A stretch of 64,000 bases of DNA, taken from the NCBI RefSeq assembly GCF_900116015.1, contig NZ_FOYH01000005.1, positions 186,001 through 250,000 of the forward strand, given 5' to 3'. The translations under genes were made by a program, and so were the position numbers. Source of the stretch: Enterobacter sp. kpr-6 (lineage in GTDB: Bacteria > Pseudomonadota > Gammaproteobacteria > Enterobacterales > Enterobacteriaceae). This document shows positions 46,545 through 56,126 of the stretch, one piece after another (positions within the stretch are counted from its first letter, which is position 1; each line of letters begins with the position of its first letter). Under the pieces are notes generated by a model, which saw only the letters and a program-made list of their open reading frames with translations, did not search any database and was not told where the DNA came from.

Positions 46545-46990
46545 AGATCGTCCCACTCTATGAAGCCCCGCAGTTTGCCGGTACGGTCACGGACTGGCTG
46601 TGGCAGGCGTTTGGCGATTCACTGCCGCGTGATTTTTTTGCGAGCATTATTGCCCACAGCCAGCGCCCCGGCGCGTTGCCGCTGACGTTTATCGCCCTCG
46701 ACGGTGAGAAATTACTGGGCACCGTGGGGCTCTGGCGCTGCGATTTGATCAGCCGTCAGGATCTCTGGCCGTGGCTGGCGGCGCTGTATGTGGACGAGGC
46801 CGCGCGCGGGCAGGGGCTGGCGGGGCTGTTGCAAAAACAGGTGATCGAGTACGCCCGCGAACAGGGGTATGCGCAACTGCACCTTTACTCCGCCTGCCGC
46901 GATTTTTATGAGCGCTACGGCTGGCACTATATCGGTGATGGCCTGGATTACCCCGACACCACCGTGCACCTGTACCGCTACGATCTTTAG
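46541..46990 (+). CDS. GNAT-family N-acetyltransferase
   Basis: 149 residues with the acetyl-CoA-binding motif VDEAARGQGLAGLLQ (RGQGLA, residues 89-94) and C-terminal FYERYGWHYIG. Substrate unknown. GTG start overlapping the regulator stop (GTGA), so the two are likely coupled. Its stop overlaps the convergent galR stop by 4 nt. Confidence 0.88.
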   Translation: MKIVPLYEAPQFAGTVTDWLWQAFGDSLPRDFFASIIAHSQRPGALPLTFIALDGEKLLGTVGLWRCDLISRQDLWPWLAALYVDEAARGQGLAGLLQKQVIEYAREQGYAQLHLYSACRDFYERYGWHYIGDGLDYPDTTVHLYRYDL

Positions 46991-47994
46991 TTTTCCTGCG
47001 GCATTCCCACAGAATGGCGTCTGACCAGGGTGGGGTTAAAAACGTGGGTAATTTCCGGTAGCGGGCGGTTTTCCGCCAGCGCCAGCGCCAGTTCAGCCGC
47101 CTGCGTCGCCATGGTAATAATCGGGTAGCGCACCGTGGTCAGGCGCGGGCGCACGTAGCGGGAAATCAGCACGTCATCAAAGCCAATCAGCGAAATTTCA
47201 CCCGGCACCTCGATGCCATTATCGTTTAATACGCCCATCGCGCCCGCCGCCATCGAGTCGTTGTAGCAGGCCACGGCGGTAAAGTTTTTGCCGCGCCCGA
47301 GCAGTTCGGTCATCGCCTGTTCGCCGCCGCTTTCATCCGGTTCCCCGAAGGTCACCAGCCGGTCGTTACAGGGCAGACCGTTTTCCCGCAGCGCATCGTA
47401 ATAGCCCTGAAGCCGGTCTTCCGCGTCGGAAATGGCGTGGTTTGAACACAAATAGCCGATTTTGCTGTGACCCTGCTGGATCAAATGGCGGGTCGCCAGC
47501 CATGCGCCGTAGCGGTCGTCGAGCGCCACACAGCGCGTTTCAAAACCGGGCAGAATGCGGTTAATCAGCACCATGCCGGGCATTTGCTGCATCAGGGCGG
47601 TCAGATCCGCATCGGGGATCATTTTGGCGTGCACCACCAGCGCCGCGCAGCGGTGGCGAATCAACTGTTCAATCGCCTGGCGCTCTTTTTGTTCGTTATG
47701 GTAGCCGTTACCAATCAGCAGGAAATTGCCGGTCTGGTAGGCCACCTGCTCGACGGCTTTGACCATCGAGCCAAAGAAAGGATCGGAGACATCGCCCACC
47801 ACCAGCCCGACCGTTTCGGTGGACTGCTGCGCCAGCGCGCGGGCATTAGCGTTAGGGTGATAATTGAGCGATTCCATGGCGCTGCGTACCGCGAGACGCG
47901 AGGCGTCGCTGGCCTTCGGGGAGTCGTTGATCACGCGGGAAACCGTGGCGACAGAAACACCTGCAAGCCGGGCTACATCCTTAATTGTCGCCAT
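46987..47994 (-). CDS. galR: Galactose operon repressor GalR
   Basis: LacI-family repressor of galactose genes; 335 residues against 343 in E. coli, the difference being a shorter C-terminal tail. DNA-binding head MATIKDVARLAGVSVATVSR and the effector domain are nearly the same as E. coli GalR. A GalR operator lies 18 nt upstream of its start, implying autoregulation. Gene order galR - sRNA - aas is that of E. coli. Confidence 0.96.
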   Translation of the reverse strand: MATIKDVARLAGVSVATVSRVINDSPKASDASRLAVRSAMESLNYHPNANARALAQQSTETVGLVVGDVSDPFFGSMVKAVEQVAYQTGNFLLIGNGYHNEQKERQAIEQLIRHRCAALVVHAKMIPDADLTALMQQMPGMVLINRILPGFETRCVALDDRYGAWLATRHLIQQGHSKIGYLCSNHAISDAEDRLQGYYDALRENGLPCNDRLVTFGEPDESGGEQAMTELLGRGKNFTAVACYNDSMAAGAMGVLNDNGIEVPGEISLIGFDDVLISRYVRPRLTTVRYPIITMATQAAELALALAENRPLPEITHVFNPTLVRRHSVGMPQEN

Positions 47995-48011
47995 ACTGCA
48001 CCTTATTTGTA

Positions 48012-48027
48012 GGGTAAGCGTTTACAC
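48012..48027 (-). promoter_or_regulatory. GalR/GalS-type operator of galR
   Basis: GGGTAAGCGTTTACAC matches 11 of 12 fixed positions of GTGnAAnCGnTTnCAC. A second, poorer palindrome, GTGGAAC-A-GTTTCAC, is at 48115-48129. Confidence 0.7.
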
Positions 48028-48247
48028 ACAGTGAAGTGTTACGGAAAAGCGGCGGCTATTCAAGGGTATTGCCGGATCGCAAGCTGTAAACGTGAACTCG
48101 CGCGCGGCCCGGTTGTGGAACAGTTTCACCGCTGTTTTACCGCAAATAATACAAAAAAAGTGAATTCAAACCTTTAGTTACACTTTGCGAAGGGCTGTTG
48201 CGATTGTTCGCTGGAGGGAACGCGCGGCAGATTGCTACATTTGAGGT

Positions 48248-48332
48248 CCCAGAGGTATTGATTGGTGAGAATTCAGTACAGATTGAGTACTCTCTTTTTG
48301 CACCAACCTGCGCGGATGCGCAGGTTTTTTTT
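48248..48332 (+). ncRNA. omrA: OmrA/OmrB-type small regulatory RNA
   Basis: Hfq-dependent sRNA that represses outer-membrane protein and curli/flagella regulator mRNAs in E. coli. The conserved 5' seed CCCAGAGGTATTGATTGGTG and the 3' terminator hairpin CCTGCGC-GGAT-GCGCAGG plus eight T are both present; the middle is diverged. TACATT at 48236-48241 is a proper -10, seven nt before the start. Same place as in E. coli, between galR and aas, but only one copy is present. OmpR control is expected from E. coli; I could not assign an OmpR site. Confidence 0.93.
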
Positions 48333-48423
48333 CGCCCTCATTTCGGTTAGCTCCCCCCGCACTTCTCGTGTAATCTGCCACAATTCAGTTACTCATCGAA
48401 ACCACAGACAAAGGAAGTTGAAA

Positions 48424-50583
48424 ATGCTATTAGGCTTTTTTCGCACACTTTTTCGCCTGATGTTCAGGATTGAACTCACTGGCGACACCCAGGCGTTACG
48501 CGGCGAGCGTGTCCTGATCACCCCTAACCACGTTTCATTTATCGACGGCATTTTGCTGGCGCTGTTTTTACCGATCCGCCCGGTTTTCGCGGTCTATACC
48601 TCTATCAGTCAACAATGGTATATGCGCGCCTTAAGCAAACTGATTGATTTTGTGCCGCTCGATCCGACGAAACCCATGACCATCAAGCACCTGGTGCGGC
48701 TGATTGGCGAGGGGCGTCCGGTGGTGATTTTCCCGGAAGGGCGCATTTCCGTCTCCGGTTCGCTGATGAAAATCTACGATGGCGCGGGCTTTGTCGCCGC
48801 CAAATCCGGCGCAACTGTCGTGCCGGTGCGCATTGAAGGGGCTGAGCTGACTTTCTTCAGCCGCCTGAAAGGGCTGGTCAAACAGCGCCTGTTCCCGCAG
48901 ATCCGCATTCACATCCTGCCGCCAACGACGCTGCCGATGCCGGATGCGCCGCGCGCCCGCGATCGCCGCAAAATCGCTGGCGAAATGCTGCACCAGATCA
49001 TGATGGAAGCGCGCATGGCCGTGCGCCCGCGCGAGACGCTGTTTGAAGCGTTACTCGCCGCGCAGTACCGCTACGGCGCGGGCAAAAATTGTGTTGAAGA
49101 CATCAACTTTAAGCCCGACAGCTATCGCAAGCTGTTAACCAAAACGCTGTTCGTGGCGCGCATCCTCGATAAATACACCGCGCAGGGCGAGAAAATCGGT
49201 CTGATGCTGCCTAACGCCGGGATCAGCGCGGCGGTGATTTTCGGTGCGATTGCCCGCGGGCGCGTCCCGGCGATGATGAACTACACGGCGGGCGTGAAAG
49301 GGCTTTCCAGCGCCATTACCGCCGCACAAATCAAAACCATTTTTACCTCGCGCATGTTTATGGATAAAGGCAAGCTCTGGCACCTGCCGGAGCAGCTTAC
49401 TCAGGTGCGCTGGGTCTATCTCGAAGATTTAAAAGGCGACGTTACCGCTGCCGATAAGCTGTGGATTTTTGGCCACCTGTTAATGCCGCATCTGGCGCAG
49501 GTGAAACAGCAACCGGAGGATGCGGCGCTGGTGCTGTTTACCTCCGGTTCGGAAGGTAATCCGAAAGGCGTGGTGCACAGCCATAAGAGCCTGTTGGCAA
49601 ACGTCGAGCAGATCCGCACCATCGCGGATTTCACCGCTAACGACCGCTTTATGTCGGCGCTGCCGCTGTTCCACTCCTTTGGCTTAACCGTCGGGCTGTT
49701 AACCCCGCTGCTGACCGGGGCGCAGGTGTTCCTCTATCCCAGTCCGCTGCATTACCGCATCGTCCCGGAACTGGTGTATGACCGTAACTGCACCGTGCTG
49801 TTTGGTACGTCCACTTTCCTCGGTCACTACGCCCGCTTTGCCAATCCGTATGATTTTTACCGTCTGCGCTACGTGGTGGCCGGGGCGGAAAAACTGCAGG
49901 AGAGCACCCGCCAGCTCTGGCAGGACAAATTCGGCCTGCGCATTCTTGAAGGCTACGGCGTAACCGAGTGCGCGCCGGTGGTGTCGATCAACGTGCCGAT
50001 GGCGGCCAAACCGGGCACCGTGGGGCGCATTCTTCCCGGTATGGATGCCCGCTTGCTGGAGGTTCCCGGTATTGACGACGGTGGCCGCCTGCAACTGAAA
50101 GGGCCGAACATCATGAACGGCTACTTACGCGTTGAAAATCCTGGCGTACTTGAAGCGCCGACGGCGGAAAACGCGCAGGGCGAGCTGGAACAGGGCTGGT
50201 ATGACACCGGCGACATCGTGCGTTTTGACGAGCAGGGCTTTGTGCAGATCCAGGGCCGCGCCAAACGTTTTGCCAAAATCGCAGGTGAGATGGTTTCACT
50301 GGAAATGGTGGAGCAACTGGCGCTGGCGGTGTCTCCGGACAAAATGCACGGCACGGTGATCAAAAGCGACGCCAGCAAAGGCGAAGCGCTGGTGATGTTT
50401 ACCACCGATAGCGAACTGACGCGCGAGAAGTTGCAACAGCAGGCGCGGACGCAGGGCGTGCCGGAGCTGGCCGTCCCGCGTGATATCCGCTTCCTGAAAC
50501 AACTGCCGCTGTTAGGCAGCGGTAAACCCGATTTCGTCTCCCTTAAAGCCCTTGTTGAAGAAACGGAACAGCCACATGCATGA
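48424..50583 (+). CDS. aas: Aas, 2-acyl-GPE acyltransferase/acyl-ACP synthetase
   Basis: Bifunctional inner-membrane enzyme re-acylating lysophosphatidylethanolamine; 719 residues, the E. coli length. The N-terminal acyltransferase has NHVSFID (His36 and Asp41) and FPEGRIS; the C-terminal AMP-forming synthetase has [13 protein letters not shown] and [12 protein letters not shown] 48424 has AAAGGAAG; the open frame upstream crosses the sRNA gene and is not coding. lplT overlaps its end by 8 nt. Confidence 0.97.
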   Translation: MLLGFFRTLFRLMFRIELTGDTQALRGERVLITPNHVSFIDGILLALFLPIRPVFAVYTSISQQWYMRALSKLIDFVPLDPTKPMTIKHLVRLIGEGRPVVIFPEGRISVSGSLMKIYDGAGFVAAKSGATVVPVRIEGAELTFFSRLKGLVKQRLFPQIRIHILPPTTLPMPDAPRARDRRKIAGEMLHQIMMEARMAVRPRETLFEALLAAQYRYGAGKNCVEDINFKPDSYRKLLTKTLFVARILDKYTAQGEKIGLMLPNAGISAAVIFGAIARGRVPAMMNYTAGVKGLSSAITAAQIKTIFTSRMFMDKGKLWHLPEQLTQVRWVYLEDLKGDVTAADKLWIFGHLLMPHLAQVKQQPEDAALVLFTSGSEGNPKGVVHSHKSLLANVEQIRTIADFTANDRFMSALPLFHSFGLTVGLLTPLLTGAQVFLYPSPLHYRIVPELVYDRNCTVLFGTSTFLGHYARFANPYDFYRLRYVVAGAEKLQESTRQLWQDKFGLRILEGYGVTECAPVVSINVPMAAKPGTVGRILPGMDARLLEVPGIDDGGRLQLKGPNIMNGYLRVENPGVLEAPTAENAQGELEQGWYDTGDIVRFDEQGFVQIQGRAKRFAKIAGEMVSLEMVEQLALAVSPDKMHGTVIKSDASKGEALVMFTTDSELTREKLQQQARTQGVPELAVPRDIRFLKQLPLLGSGKPDFVSLKALVEETEQPHA

Positions 50584-51766
50584 GTCCCGCATTAACGATT
50601 CGATATGGTCGAAGGGAATGCTGGCGGTCACCGCAGCACAGTTTCTCTCGGCCTTTGCCGATAACGCGCTGCTGTTTGCCACCCTTGCGCTGTTAAAAGC
50701 GCAGTTTTATCCCGACTGGAGCCAGCCGATCCTGCAAATGGTGTTTGTGGGCGCTTACATTTTGTTTGCGCCGTTTGTGGGGCAGGTGGCAGACAGCTTC
50801 TCAAAAGGCCGGGTGATGATGTTCGCCAACAGCCTGAAGCTGCTCGGGGCGGTATGTATCTGCGTGGGGCTCAATCCTTTTGTCGGCTATACGCTGGTGG
50901 GCGTGGGCGCAGCGGCCTATTCGCCTGCCAAATACGGCATTCTTGGCGAACTGACCACCGGCGATAAGCTGGTGAAAGCCAATGGCCTGATGGAGTCCTC
51001 GACCATCGCCGCCATTTTGCTTGGTTCGATGGCGGGCGGCGTGCTGGCGGACTGGCATGTGCTGGCGGCGCTGGGCGTCTGTGCGCTGTTCTACGCCGGG
51101 GCGGTGGTGGCAAACCTGCTGATCCCTAAACTTCCGGCGGCGCGACCGGGGCAATCCTGGCGTTTTAAACCGATGACGCACAGCTTTTTTGCCGCCTGCA
51201 AAGTGCTGTGGCAAAACGGCGAAACCCGCTTCTCGCTGGTGGGCACCAGCCTGTTCTGGGGCGCTGGCGTGACGCTGCGTTTCCTGCTGGTACTGTGGGT
51301 GCCGCAGGCGTTAGGCATTACCGATAACGCCACACCGACTTACCTGAACGCGATGGTCGCGGTAGGGATTGTGGTGGGAGCTGGCGTGGCGGCGAAGCTG
51401 GTGACGCTGGAAACGGTAGCACGCTGTATGCCCGCCGGGATATTAATCGGCGTGGTGGTGCTGATTTTCTCGTTACAACATGCTTTGCTGCCGGCCTACG
51501 GTTTGCTGCTGCTGATCGGCCTGCTGGGGGGCTTTTTCGTCGTCCCGCTGAACGCGCTATTGCAGGAGCGGGGCAAACGCTCAGTCGGCGCAGGCAATGC
51601 CATCGCGGTGCAGAATCTCGGTGAAAACACCGCGATGCTGATTATGCTGGGGTTGTACTCGCTGGCGGTAAAAGCGGGTGTGCCGGTAGTTGGCGTTGGT
51701 GTGGGCTTTGGCGCGCTGTTTGCGCTGGCAATCGCCGGGCTGTGGATCTGGCAGCGCCGTCGTTAA
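50576..51766 (+). CDS. lplT: Lysophospholipid transporter LplT
   Basis: Major-facilitator-type flippase bringing lysophospholipids across the inner membrane to Aas; 396 residues, about 12 helices. Conserved [39 protein letters not shown] and [16 protein letters not shown] 50576 overlaps the aas stop by 8 nt: co-translated pair. Confidence 0.96.
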   Translation: MHESRINDSIWSKGMLAVTAAQFLSAFADNALLFATLALLKAQFYPDWSQPILQMVFVGAYILFAPFVGQVADSFSKGRVMMFANSLKLLGAVCICVGLNPFVGYTLVGVGAAAYSPAKYGILGELTTGDKLVKANGLMESSTIAAILLGSMAGGVLADWHVLAALGVCALFYAGAVVANLLIPKLPAARPGQSWRFKPMTHSFFAACKVLWQNGETRFSLVGTSLFWGAGVTLRFLLVLWVPQALGITDNATPTYLNAMVAVGIVVGAGVAAKLVTLETVARCMPAGILIGVVVLIFSLQHALLPAYGLLLLIGLLGGFFVVPLNALLQERGKRSVGAGNAIAVQNLGENTAMLIMLGLYSLAVKAGVPVVGVGVGFGALFALAIAGLWIWQRRR

Positions 51767-51771
51767 CGTTA

Positions 51772-51799
51772 AAAATAGCCCGGCATCGCCGGGCTGTTT
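51772..51799. terminator. Bidirectional terminator between lplT and tas
   Basis: Perfect 8-bp stem AGCCCGGC/GCCGGGCT with a 3-nt loop; GTTTC follows on plus and ATTTTTAAC on minus. Confidence 0.85.
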
Positions 51800-51812
51800 C
51801 ATTGCTGTTTCA

Positions 51813-52853
51813 TCAGGGGGCCGGGTAGGTATAAACCTGATGCACCGCTTCAATTTCCGCTAACACCTCTTCGCTCAGCTCAAGATGCAAACTTTCGACG
51901 TTAGTTTTTAACTGCTCCATGGTGGTTGCCCCCAGCAGCGTGCTGGCGACAAACGGCTGGCGACGCACAAAGGCCAGCGCCATCTGCGCCGGGTCAAGAT
52001 TATGACGCTTCGCAATCTCCACGTAGGCAGCCACGGCTTTTTGCGACTGCTCGCCGCTGTAGCGGGTAAAGCGGCTGAACAGCGTATTACGCGCCGCTGC
52101 GGGTTTCGCGCCGTTCAGATATTTGCCGGTCAGCGTGCCGAATGCGAGGCAGGAATAAGCCAGCAGCTCAACCCCTTCAAACTGACTCACTTCTGCCAGA
52201 CCCACTTCATAGCTGCGGTTCAGCAGGCTGTAGGGATTCTGGATGGTGACAATGCGCGGCAGATCGTGTTTGTCGGCCAGGTGCAGGTAGCGCATCACGC
52301 CAAACGCGGTTTCATTGGATACGCCGATATAGCGGATTTTTCCCGCGCGCTGGTATTCGGTGAGTGCTTCCAGGGTTTCAAGGATCGTCACGCCCGGTGC
52401 CGAATCCGCCCAGCTATAGCCGAGCTTGCCAAAGCAGTTGGTCGGACGCTGCGGCCAGTGGACCTGGTAAAGATCGAGATAATCGGTTTGCAGCCGCTTT
52501 AAGCTGGCGTCCAGCGCCTGACGGATATTCTTGCGATCCAGCGCCTGATCCGGGCGGATACCGCTGTCGCTGTTACGACTCGGGCCGCTCACTTTCGAGG
52601 CGATAATTAGTTTTTCGCGGTTTCCCCGCTTCGCCAGCCAGTTACCGACGTAAGTTTCGGTCAGGCCCTGCGTTTCGGGGCGGGGCGGAACGGGATACAT
52701 TTCGGCGACATCAATCAGGTTAATGCCCTGACTGACCGCGTAATCGAGCTGTGCGTGGGCGTCGGCTTCGCTGTTTTGTTCACCAAACGTCATTGTGCCC
52801 AGCCCCAAAGTGCTTATTTCAAGCGAGCTGTGTGGGATACGGTGATAGTGCAT
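51813..52853 (-). CDS. tas: Aldo-keto reductase Tas
   Basis: NADP(H)-linked aldo-keto reductase of 346 residues, the E. coli Tas length. Catalytic tetrad residues are visible: Asp and Tyr in LIDVAEMYP, Lys in IIASK, His in YQVHWPQR. The cofactor loop GATTMEQLKTNV is near the C terminus. Role poorly defined; in E. coli it can suppress a tyrosine auxotrophy. Convergent with lplT. Confidence 0.95.
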   Translation of the reverse strand: MHYHRIPHSSLEISTLGLGTMTFGEQNSEADAHAQLDYAVSQGINLIDVAEMYPVPPRPETQGLTETYVGNWLAKRGNREKLIIASKVSGPSRNSDSGIRPDQALDRKNIRQALDASLKRLQTDYLDLYQVHWPQRPTNCFGKLGYSWADSAPGVTILETLEALTEYQRAGKIRYIGVSNETAFGVMRYLHLADKHDLPRIVTIQNPYSLLNRSYEVGLAEVSQFEGVELLAYSCLAFGTLTGKYLNGAKPAAARNTLFSRFTRYSGEQSQKAVAAYVEIAKRHNLDPAQMALAFVRRQPFVASTLLGATTMEQLKTNVESLHLELSEEVLAEIEAVHQVYTYPAP

Positions 52854-52940
52854 AAGCCGGATTCCTTTTTATAAACAACGTCAGGCACTTCCTGACAAAG
52901 GAATATAAACATGGCAGAGGGGAGCAAAAAGGGGAAGAGA

Positions 52941-52969
52941 AAAATCAAAAGGTCAGCAGGTTGCTGACC
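52941..52969 (-). terminator. Intrinsic terminator of ygdR
   Basis: Minus-strand stem GGTCAGCA/TGCTGACC, 3-nt loop, then TTTTGATTTTTC, 10 nt after the ygdR stop. Confidence 0.85.
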
Positions 52970-52978
52970 CTGCCGGGA

Positions 52979-53197
52979 TCATCGTTCAATAATCTGTGAT
53001 ACGTCATCGCGGTTAATCTGCATTTCGTTACCCTGCTGATCGCGATAGCTGACCAGGCCAGTATCATCATCAATTTCTGGTTTCCCTTCCGTCATAATCA
53101 TGCGCCCGTCCTTCGTCGACATCACATAATCACTGCTGCATCCCGAAACGGCAAAAGCAATACCCATCGCAGAGATTATCACTGCCCATTTTTTCAT
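52979..53197 (-). CDS. ygdR: Small lipoprotein YgdR (DUF903)
   Basis: 72-residue lipoprotein, same length as E. coli YgdR. Signal with lipobox VSGC (Cys20), then the short SH3-like DUF903 domain [11 protein letters not shown]...[24 protein letters not shown] 53197 is used; upstream in-frame residues are not conserved. Function unknown. Confidence 0.94.
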   Translation of the reverse strand: MKKWAVIISAMGIAFAVSGCSSDYVMSTKDGRMIMTEGKPEIDDDTGLVSYRDQQGNEMQINRDDVSQIIER

Positions 53198-53288
53198 CGT
53201 GTTGTCCTCAAGTGGCTCGTGTCTCAATGTAGTCTAGTAATAACCTGAGATTACGCGATGAAAAAGCAGGAAATTCTTAAAGGGAAGG

Positions 53289-53424
53289 CCCCTCACCCCG
53301 GCCCTCTCCCGCAGGGAGAGGGGGAAGGGCGGGCTGCGCGCAACTCATCCCCTCTGCCAGGGGAGAGGGGGAGTCGGTGCACAATCTGTTCCCTCTCCCA
53401 CGGGGAGAGGGTTAGGGTGAGGGG
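53289..53424. repeat. REP-like palindrome cluster 4
   Basis: Three palindromic units between ygdR and ygdQ, with outer arms CCCTCACCCCGG and TTAGGGTGAGGGG in inverted orientation. Spacers differ from those of clusters 1-3. Confidence 0.85.
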
Positions 53425-53430
53425 AAAAAA

Positions 53431-54144
53431 CTACAGCGGGTTCTTCTTATTGCGCAACAGATTGAGGCTTTCCACCGCAATAGAGAAAAACATCGCGAAG
53501 TAGATATACCCTTTCGGCACATGAATGCCGAAACTTTCCAGCATCAGGGTGAAGCCCACCAGAATCAAAAACGACAGCGCCAGCATCTTCACTGACGGAT
53601 GGCGGTCAACAAATTCACCAATCGGACGCGCAGCGAACATCATCACGCCGACCGAAATCACCACCGCTGCCATCATGATAAACAGGTGATCCGACAGGCC
53701 TACGGCGGTGATCACCGAGTCCAGGCTGAAGATAATGTCCAGCATCATTATCTGCACGATCGCGCCCATAAAGGAGTGAACGTTGGTTTTTAACCCTTCT
53801 TCCTCACCTTCGATGGATTCGTGGATCTCTTTGCTCGCTTTCCAGATCAGGAACAGACCGCCGAGCAGCAAAATCAAATCTCGCGCAGAGATAGCGTGGT
53901 TAAAGACTTCAAACAGCGGGGTCGTCAGTCGCGTAACCCAGGCAATAGAGGCCAGCAGCGCCAGGCGCATCAACATAGCCGCTGCCAGACCGATGCGTCG
54001 GGCGTGGTTTCGTTGAGCGGTAGGCAGTTTTGCAACAACCAGAGAGAGGAAAATAATATTGTCGATCCCGAGCACAATCTCCAGCAGCGTCAGTGTTCCG
54101 AGCGCCAGCCAGGCATTGGGATCGGTTATCCATGCAAATAACAT
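53431..54144 (-). CDS. ygdQ: TerC-family membrane protein YgdQ
   Basis: Inner-membrane protein of 237 residues with about seven helices. TerC-family acidic motifs in membrane segments are present: LEIVLGIDNIIFLS and MLDIIFSLDSVITAVG, whose Asp and Glu residues are thought to carry metal ions (Mn efflux for some relatives). Same size and place as E. coli YgdQ. The exact substrate is unproven. Confidence 0.95.
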   Translation of the reverse strand: MLFAWITDPNAWLALGTLTLLEIVLGIDNIIFLSLVVAKLPTAQRNHARRIGLAAAMLMRLALLASIAWVTRLTTPLFEVFNHAISARDLILLLGGLFLIWKASKEIHESIEGEEEGLKTNVHSFMGAIVQIMMLDIIFSLDSVITAVGLSDHLFIMMAAVVISVGVMMFAARPIGEFVDRHPSVKMLALSFLILVGFTLMLESFGIHVPKGYIYFAMFFSIAVESLNLLRNKKNPL

Positions 54145-54206
54145 CGTAAAGTCCTGCCAAAAAAAGAAGCGCTAATTATATGCGGATGCCGGGGAAGGGC
54201 AAAAAA

Positions 54207-54902
54207 TTAATATCCCTGTAACACAAAATGGCGCGCCAGCAGTGCGCCCGTGAAGTTCTTTTTCAGATAAAAACCGCGCGGCAGGGTCAGGATGGTCTGG
54301 CCATGCTGCCCAATGGCTTCCGTCAGCGCCTTGCTGTTAGCCGCTTTTGGCCGCAGTTGCAGCACCTCACCATGACGGGCGGTAATACTTTCCACCCGGC
54401 CCAGCACGATAAAATCCATCAGCTCTTCCCAGTCCATGCGCAACTGCCGCTCCTCTTCCTCATCAGGACTCCAGAGCAGGGGGGAACCGACATGGCGATG
54501 GGCGACCGGGATCTCGCGAGATCCTTCCACCGGGATCCACAGCACACGTTTGAGCTTGTGGCGCACGTGGCTCGTTTCCCACACCACGCCGGTATTGCCG
54601 GTTAACGGCGCGACGCAGACAAAGGTGGTTTCCAGCGGGCGGCCTGCGCTGTCGATGGGGATAGTTTTCAACTCCACGCCGAGTGCGGCAAAGTCCTGCT
54701 CAGGTTTACTGCCCGCGCTGGCCCCAAGCCACAGCTCAAGCAGAATGCCGGTCCAGCCTTTATCACGTTTCAAATCCGCTGGTACGGGCAATCCGGCGAG
54801 CGCTGCCAGTTCACCCAGCGTATAACCTGCCAGGCGCTGGGCCTGGGCTAACAGTTGCGCTTCGGACTCAGGTGCACCGGACAACGGGACTAACGGTAAC
54901 AT
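54207..54902 (-). CDS. mutH: MutH, mismatch-repair endonuclease
   Basis: Nicks the unmethylated strand at hemimethylated GATC once activated by MutS-MutL. 231 residues. Catalytic Asp70, Glu77 and Lys79 are in [11 protein letters not shown]. Presence implies Dam-directed repair in this organism. The gap to rppH carries DnaA boxes. Confidence 0.96.
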   Translation of the reverse strand: MLPLVPLSGAPESEAQLLAQAQRLAGYTLGELAALAGLPVPADLKRDKGWTGILLELWLGASAGSKPEQDFAALGVELKTIPIDSAGRPLETTFVCVAPLTGNTGVVWETSHVRHKLKRVLWIPVEGSREIPVAHRHVGSPLLWSPDEEEERQLRMDWEELMDFIVLGRVESITARHGEVLQLRPKAANSKALTEAIGQHGQTILTLPRGFYLKKNFTGALLARHFVLQGY

Positions 54903-55090
54903 GTACTTTACCTCTGGTTAAAAAATGAACAGCAATTATCCACTGCCACAAACGTGACTTTTATTTCTGAACCACATTACACAATGGCATGATTTTAATG
55001 ATGTTTTAAGAGAGCCTGGCGTCTGTTGCGCAACATGTGCTGAGGTTTTCCAAATCTGGTCACTGACAATGAACAGGATCTTACACCATG

Positions 55091-55099
55091 TTATCCACA
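55091..55099 (+). promoter_or_regulatory. DnaA box
   Basis: Exact high-affinity R1-type sequence TTATCCACA. Confidence 0.75.
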
Positions 55100-55209
55100 G
55101 AAAAGTGGGATAACTGGTAAAAACCCGCACTACTGTTTCCATTTACAGCCTTGACGTGGGAGCAAAATCGAATTTTCGCACAAAATGTGTTTAAGTTATT
55201 GGCACAATC

Positions 55210-55218
55210 TGTGGATAA
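55210..55218 (-). promoter_or_regulatory. DnaA box
   Basis: Exact TTATCCACA on the minus strand, in opposite orientation to the box 111 nt to the left. Confidence 0.75.
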
Positions 55219-55583
55219 AACCGACTCTGTGCGATCTTTCATCAATGCCAGGATCATACCTGTGATAACGATCACATAATAAGTGATTCTTTTGCAGTGA
55301 CACCCCTCAATTTACTGAATAATATAAATTAATTATTTTTCCTGTTACGCGCCCGATTAAGACTACTCTGGGTTTTCCCATGGTAATTCCATAGTTCTTC
55401 ACAACTATATCCACAGAAAAGGTGAATAAAATTGCCCTTTGGCACCGCTTTCTGTTTATAACTCGCGGCATAACTGTGAGTTATTCAAATGTTATTCGGT
55501 TACAGCCGTTTCAGAGAGTGGTTTACCGTTATGCGCGAGTGTGAAACAATCGTTTAAATTCAGATTTATTTTGAGGTAGTCCG

Positions 55584-56114
55584 GTGATTGATGACGATGG
55601 CTACCGCCCAAATGTTGGAATCGTAATCTGTAATCGACAAGGCCAGGTCATGTGGGCCAGGCGCTTTGGTCAGCACTCATGGCAGTTTCCTCAGGGGGGA
55701 ATCAACCCCGGAGAATCCCCGGAACAAGCCATGTACCGGGAGCTGTTTGAAGAGGTGGGATTGAGTCGTAAGGATGTCCGTATCCTCGCCTCAACCCGCA
55801 ACTGGTTACGCTACAAGTTACCGAAACGTTTGGTGCGTTGGGACACAAAGCCGGTTTGTATCGGTCAGAAACAGAAATGGTTTCTCCTGCAACTGGTCAG
55901 CAGCGATGCTGATATAAATATGCAAACCAGCAGTACCCCCGAATTTGATGGCTGGCGTTGGGTGAGTTACTGGTACCCGGTTCGTCAGGTGGTGTCGTTT
56001 AAACGCGACGTCTATCGTCGGGTGATGAAGGAGTTTGCAGGCGTGGTGATGGCGCTAACGGAAGCGACACCGAAGCCACAAGTTTCTCCTGCCTGGCGTC
56101 GTAAAAGAGGTTAA
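55584..56114 (+). CDS. rppH: RNA pyrophosphohydrolase RppH
   Basis: Nudix hydrolase that removes pyrophosphate from mRNA 5' ends and so opens RNase E decay. 176 residues as in E. coli. Nudix box residues 38-60 (GGINPGES...REL.EEVGL) with catalytic Glu53, 56 and 57. GTG start as in E. coli, with GAGGTAG upstream. ptsP follows 12 nt later. Confidence 0.97.
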   Translation: MIDDDGYRPNVGIVICNRQGQVMWARRFGQHSWQFPQGGINPGESPEQAMYRELFEEVGLSRKDVRILASTRNWLRYKLPKRLVRWDTKPVCIGQKQKWFLLQLVSSDADINMQTSSTPEFDGWRWVSYWYPVRQVVSFKRDVYRRVMKEFAGVVMALTEATPKPQVSPAWRRKRG

Positions 56115-56126
56115 GCCATCCAAAAT

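Larger units (their letters stand above)
54903..55583. other. Long mutH-rppH gap with DnaA boxes
   Basis: 681 nt without a gene, AT-rich around 55310-55345. It contains DnaA-box sequences: TTATCCACT (54936-54944, one mismatch), TTATCCACA (55091-55099, perfect), TGTGGATAA (55210-55218, perfect on minus) and ATATCCACA (55407-55415, one mismatch), plus several GATC sites. Short ORFs here look random. Confidence 0.75.

Noticed and set aside
48028..48247. A second omr sRNA copy
   Set aside because: No second seed or terminator hairpin was found between galR and the single copy.
48262..48423. N-terminal extension of aas
   Set aside because: It would translate through the OmrA/B-type sRNA; the start at 48424 has a ribosome site and gives the E. 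coli length.
54903..55583. A replication origin
   Set aside because: DnaA boxes are too few and widely spaced, there is no 13-mer array, and the flanking genes are not origin genes; titration or regulation is more likely.
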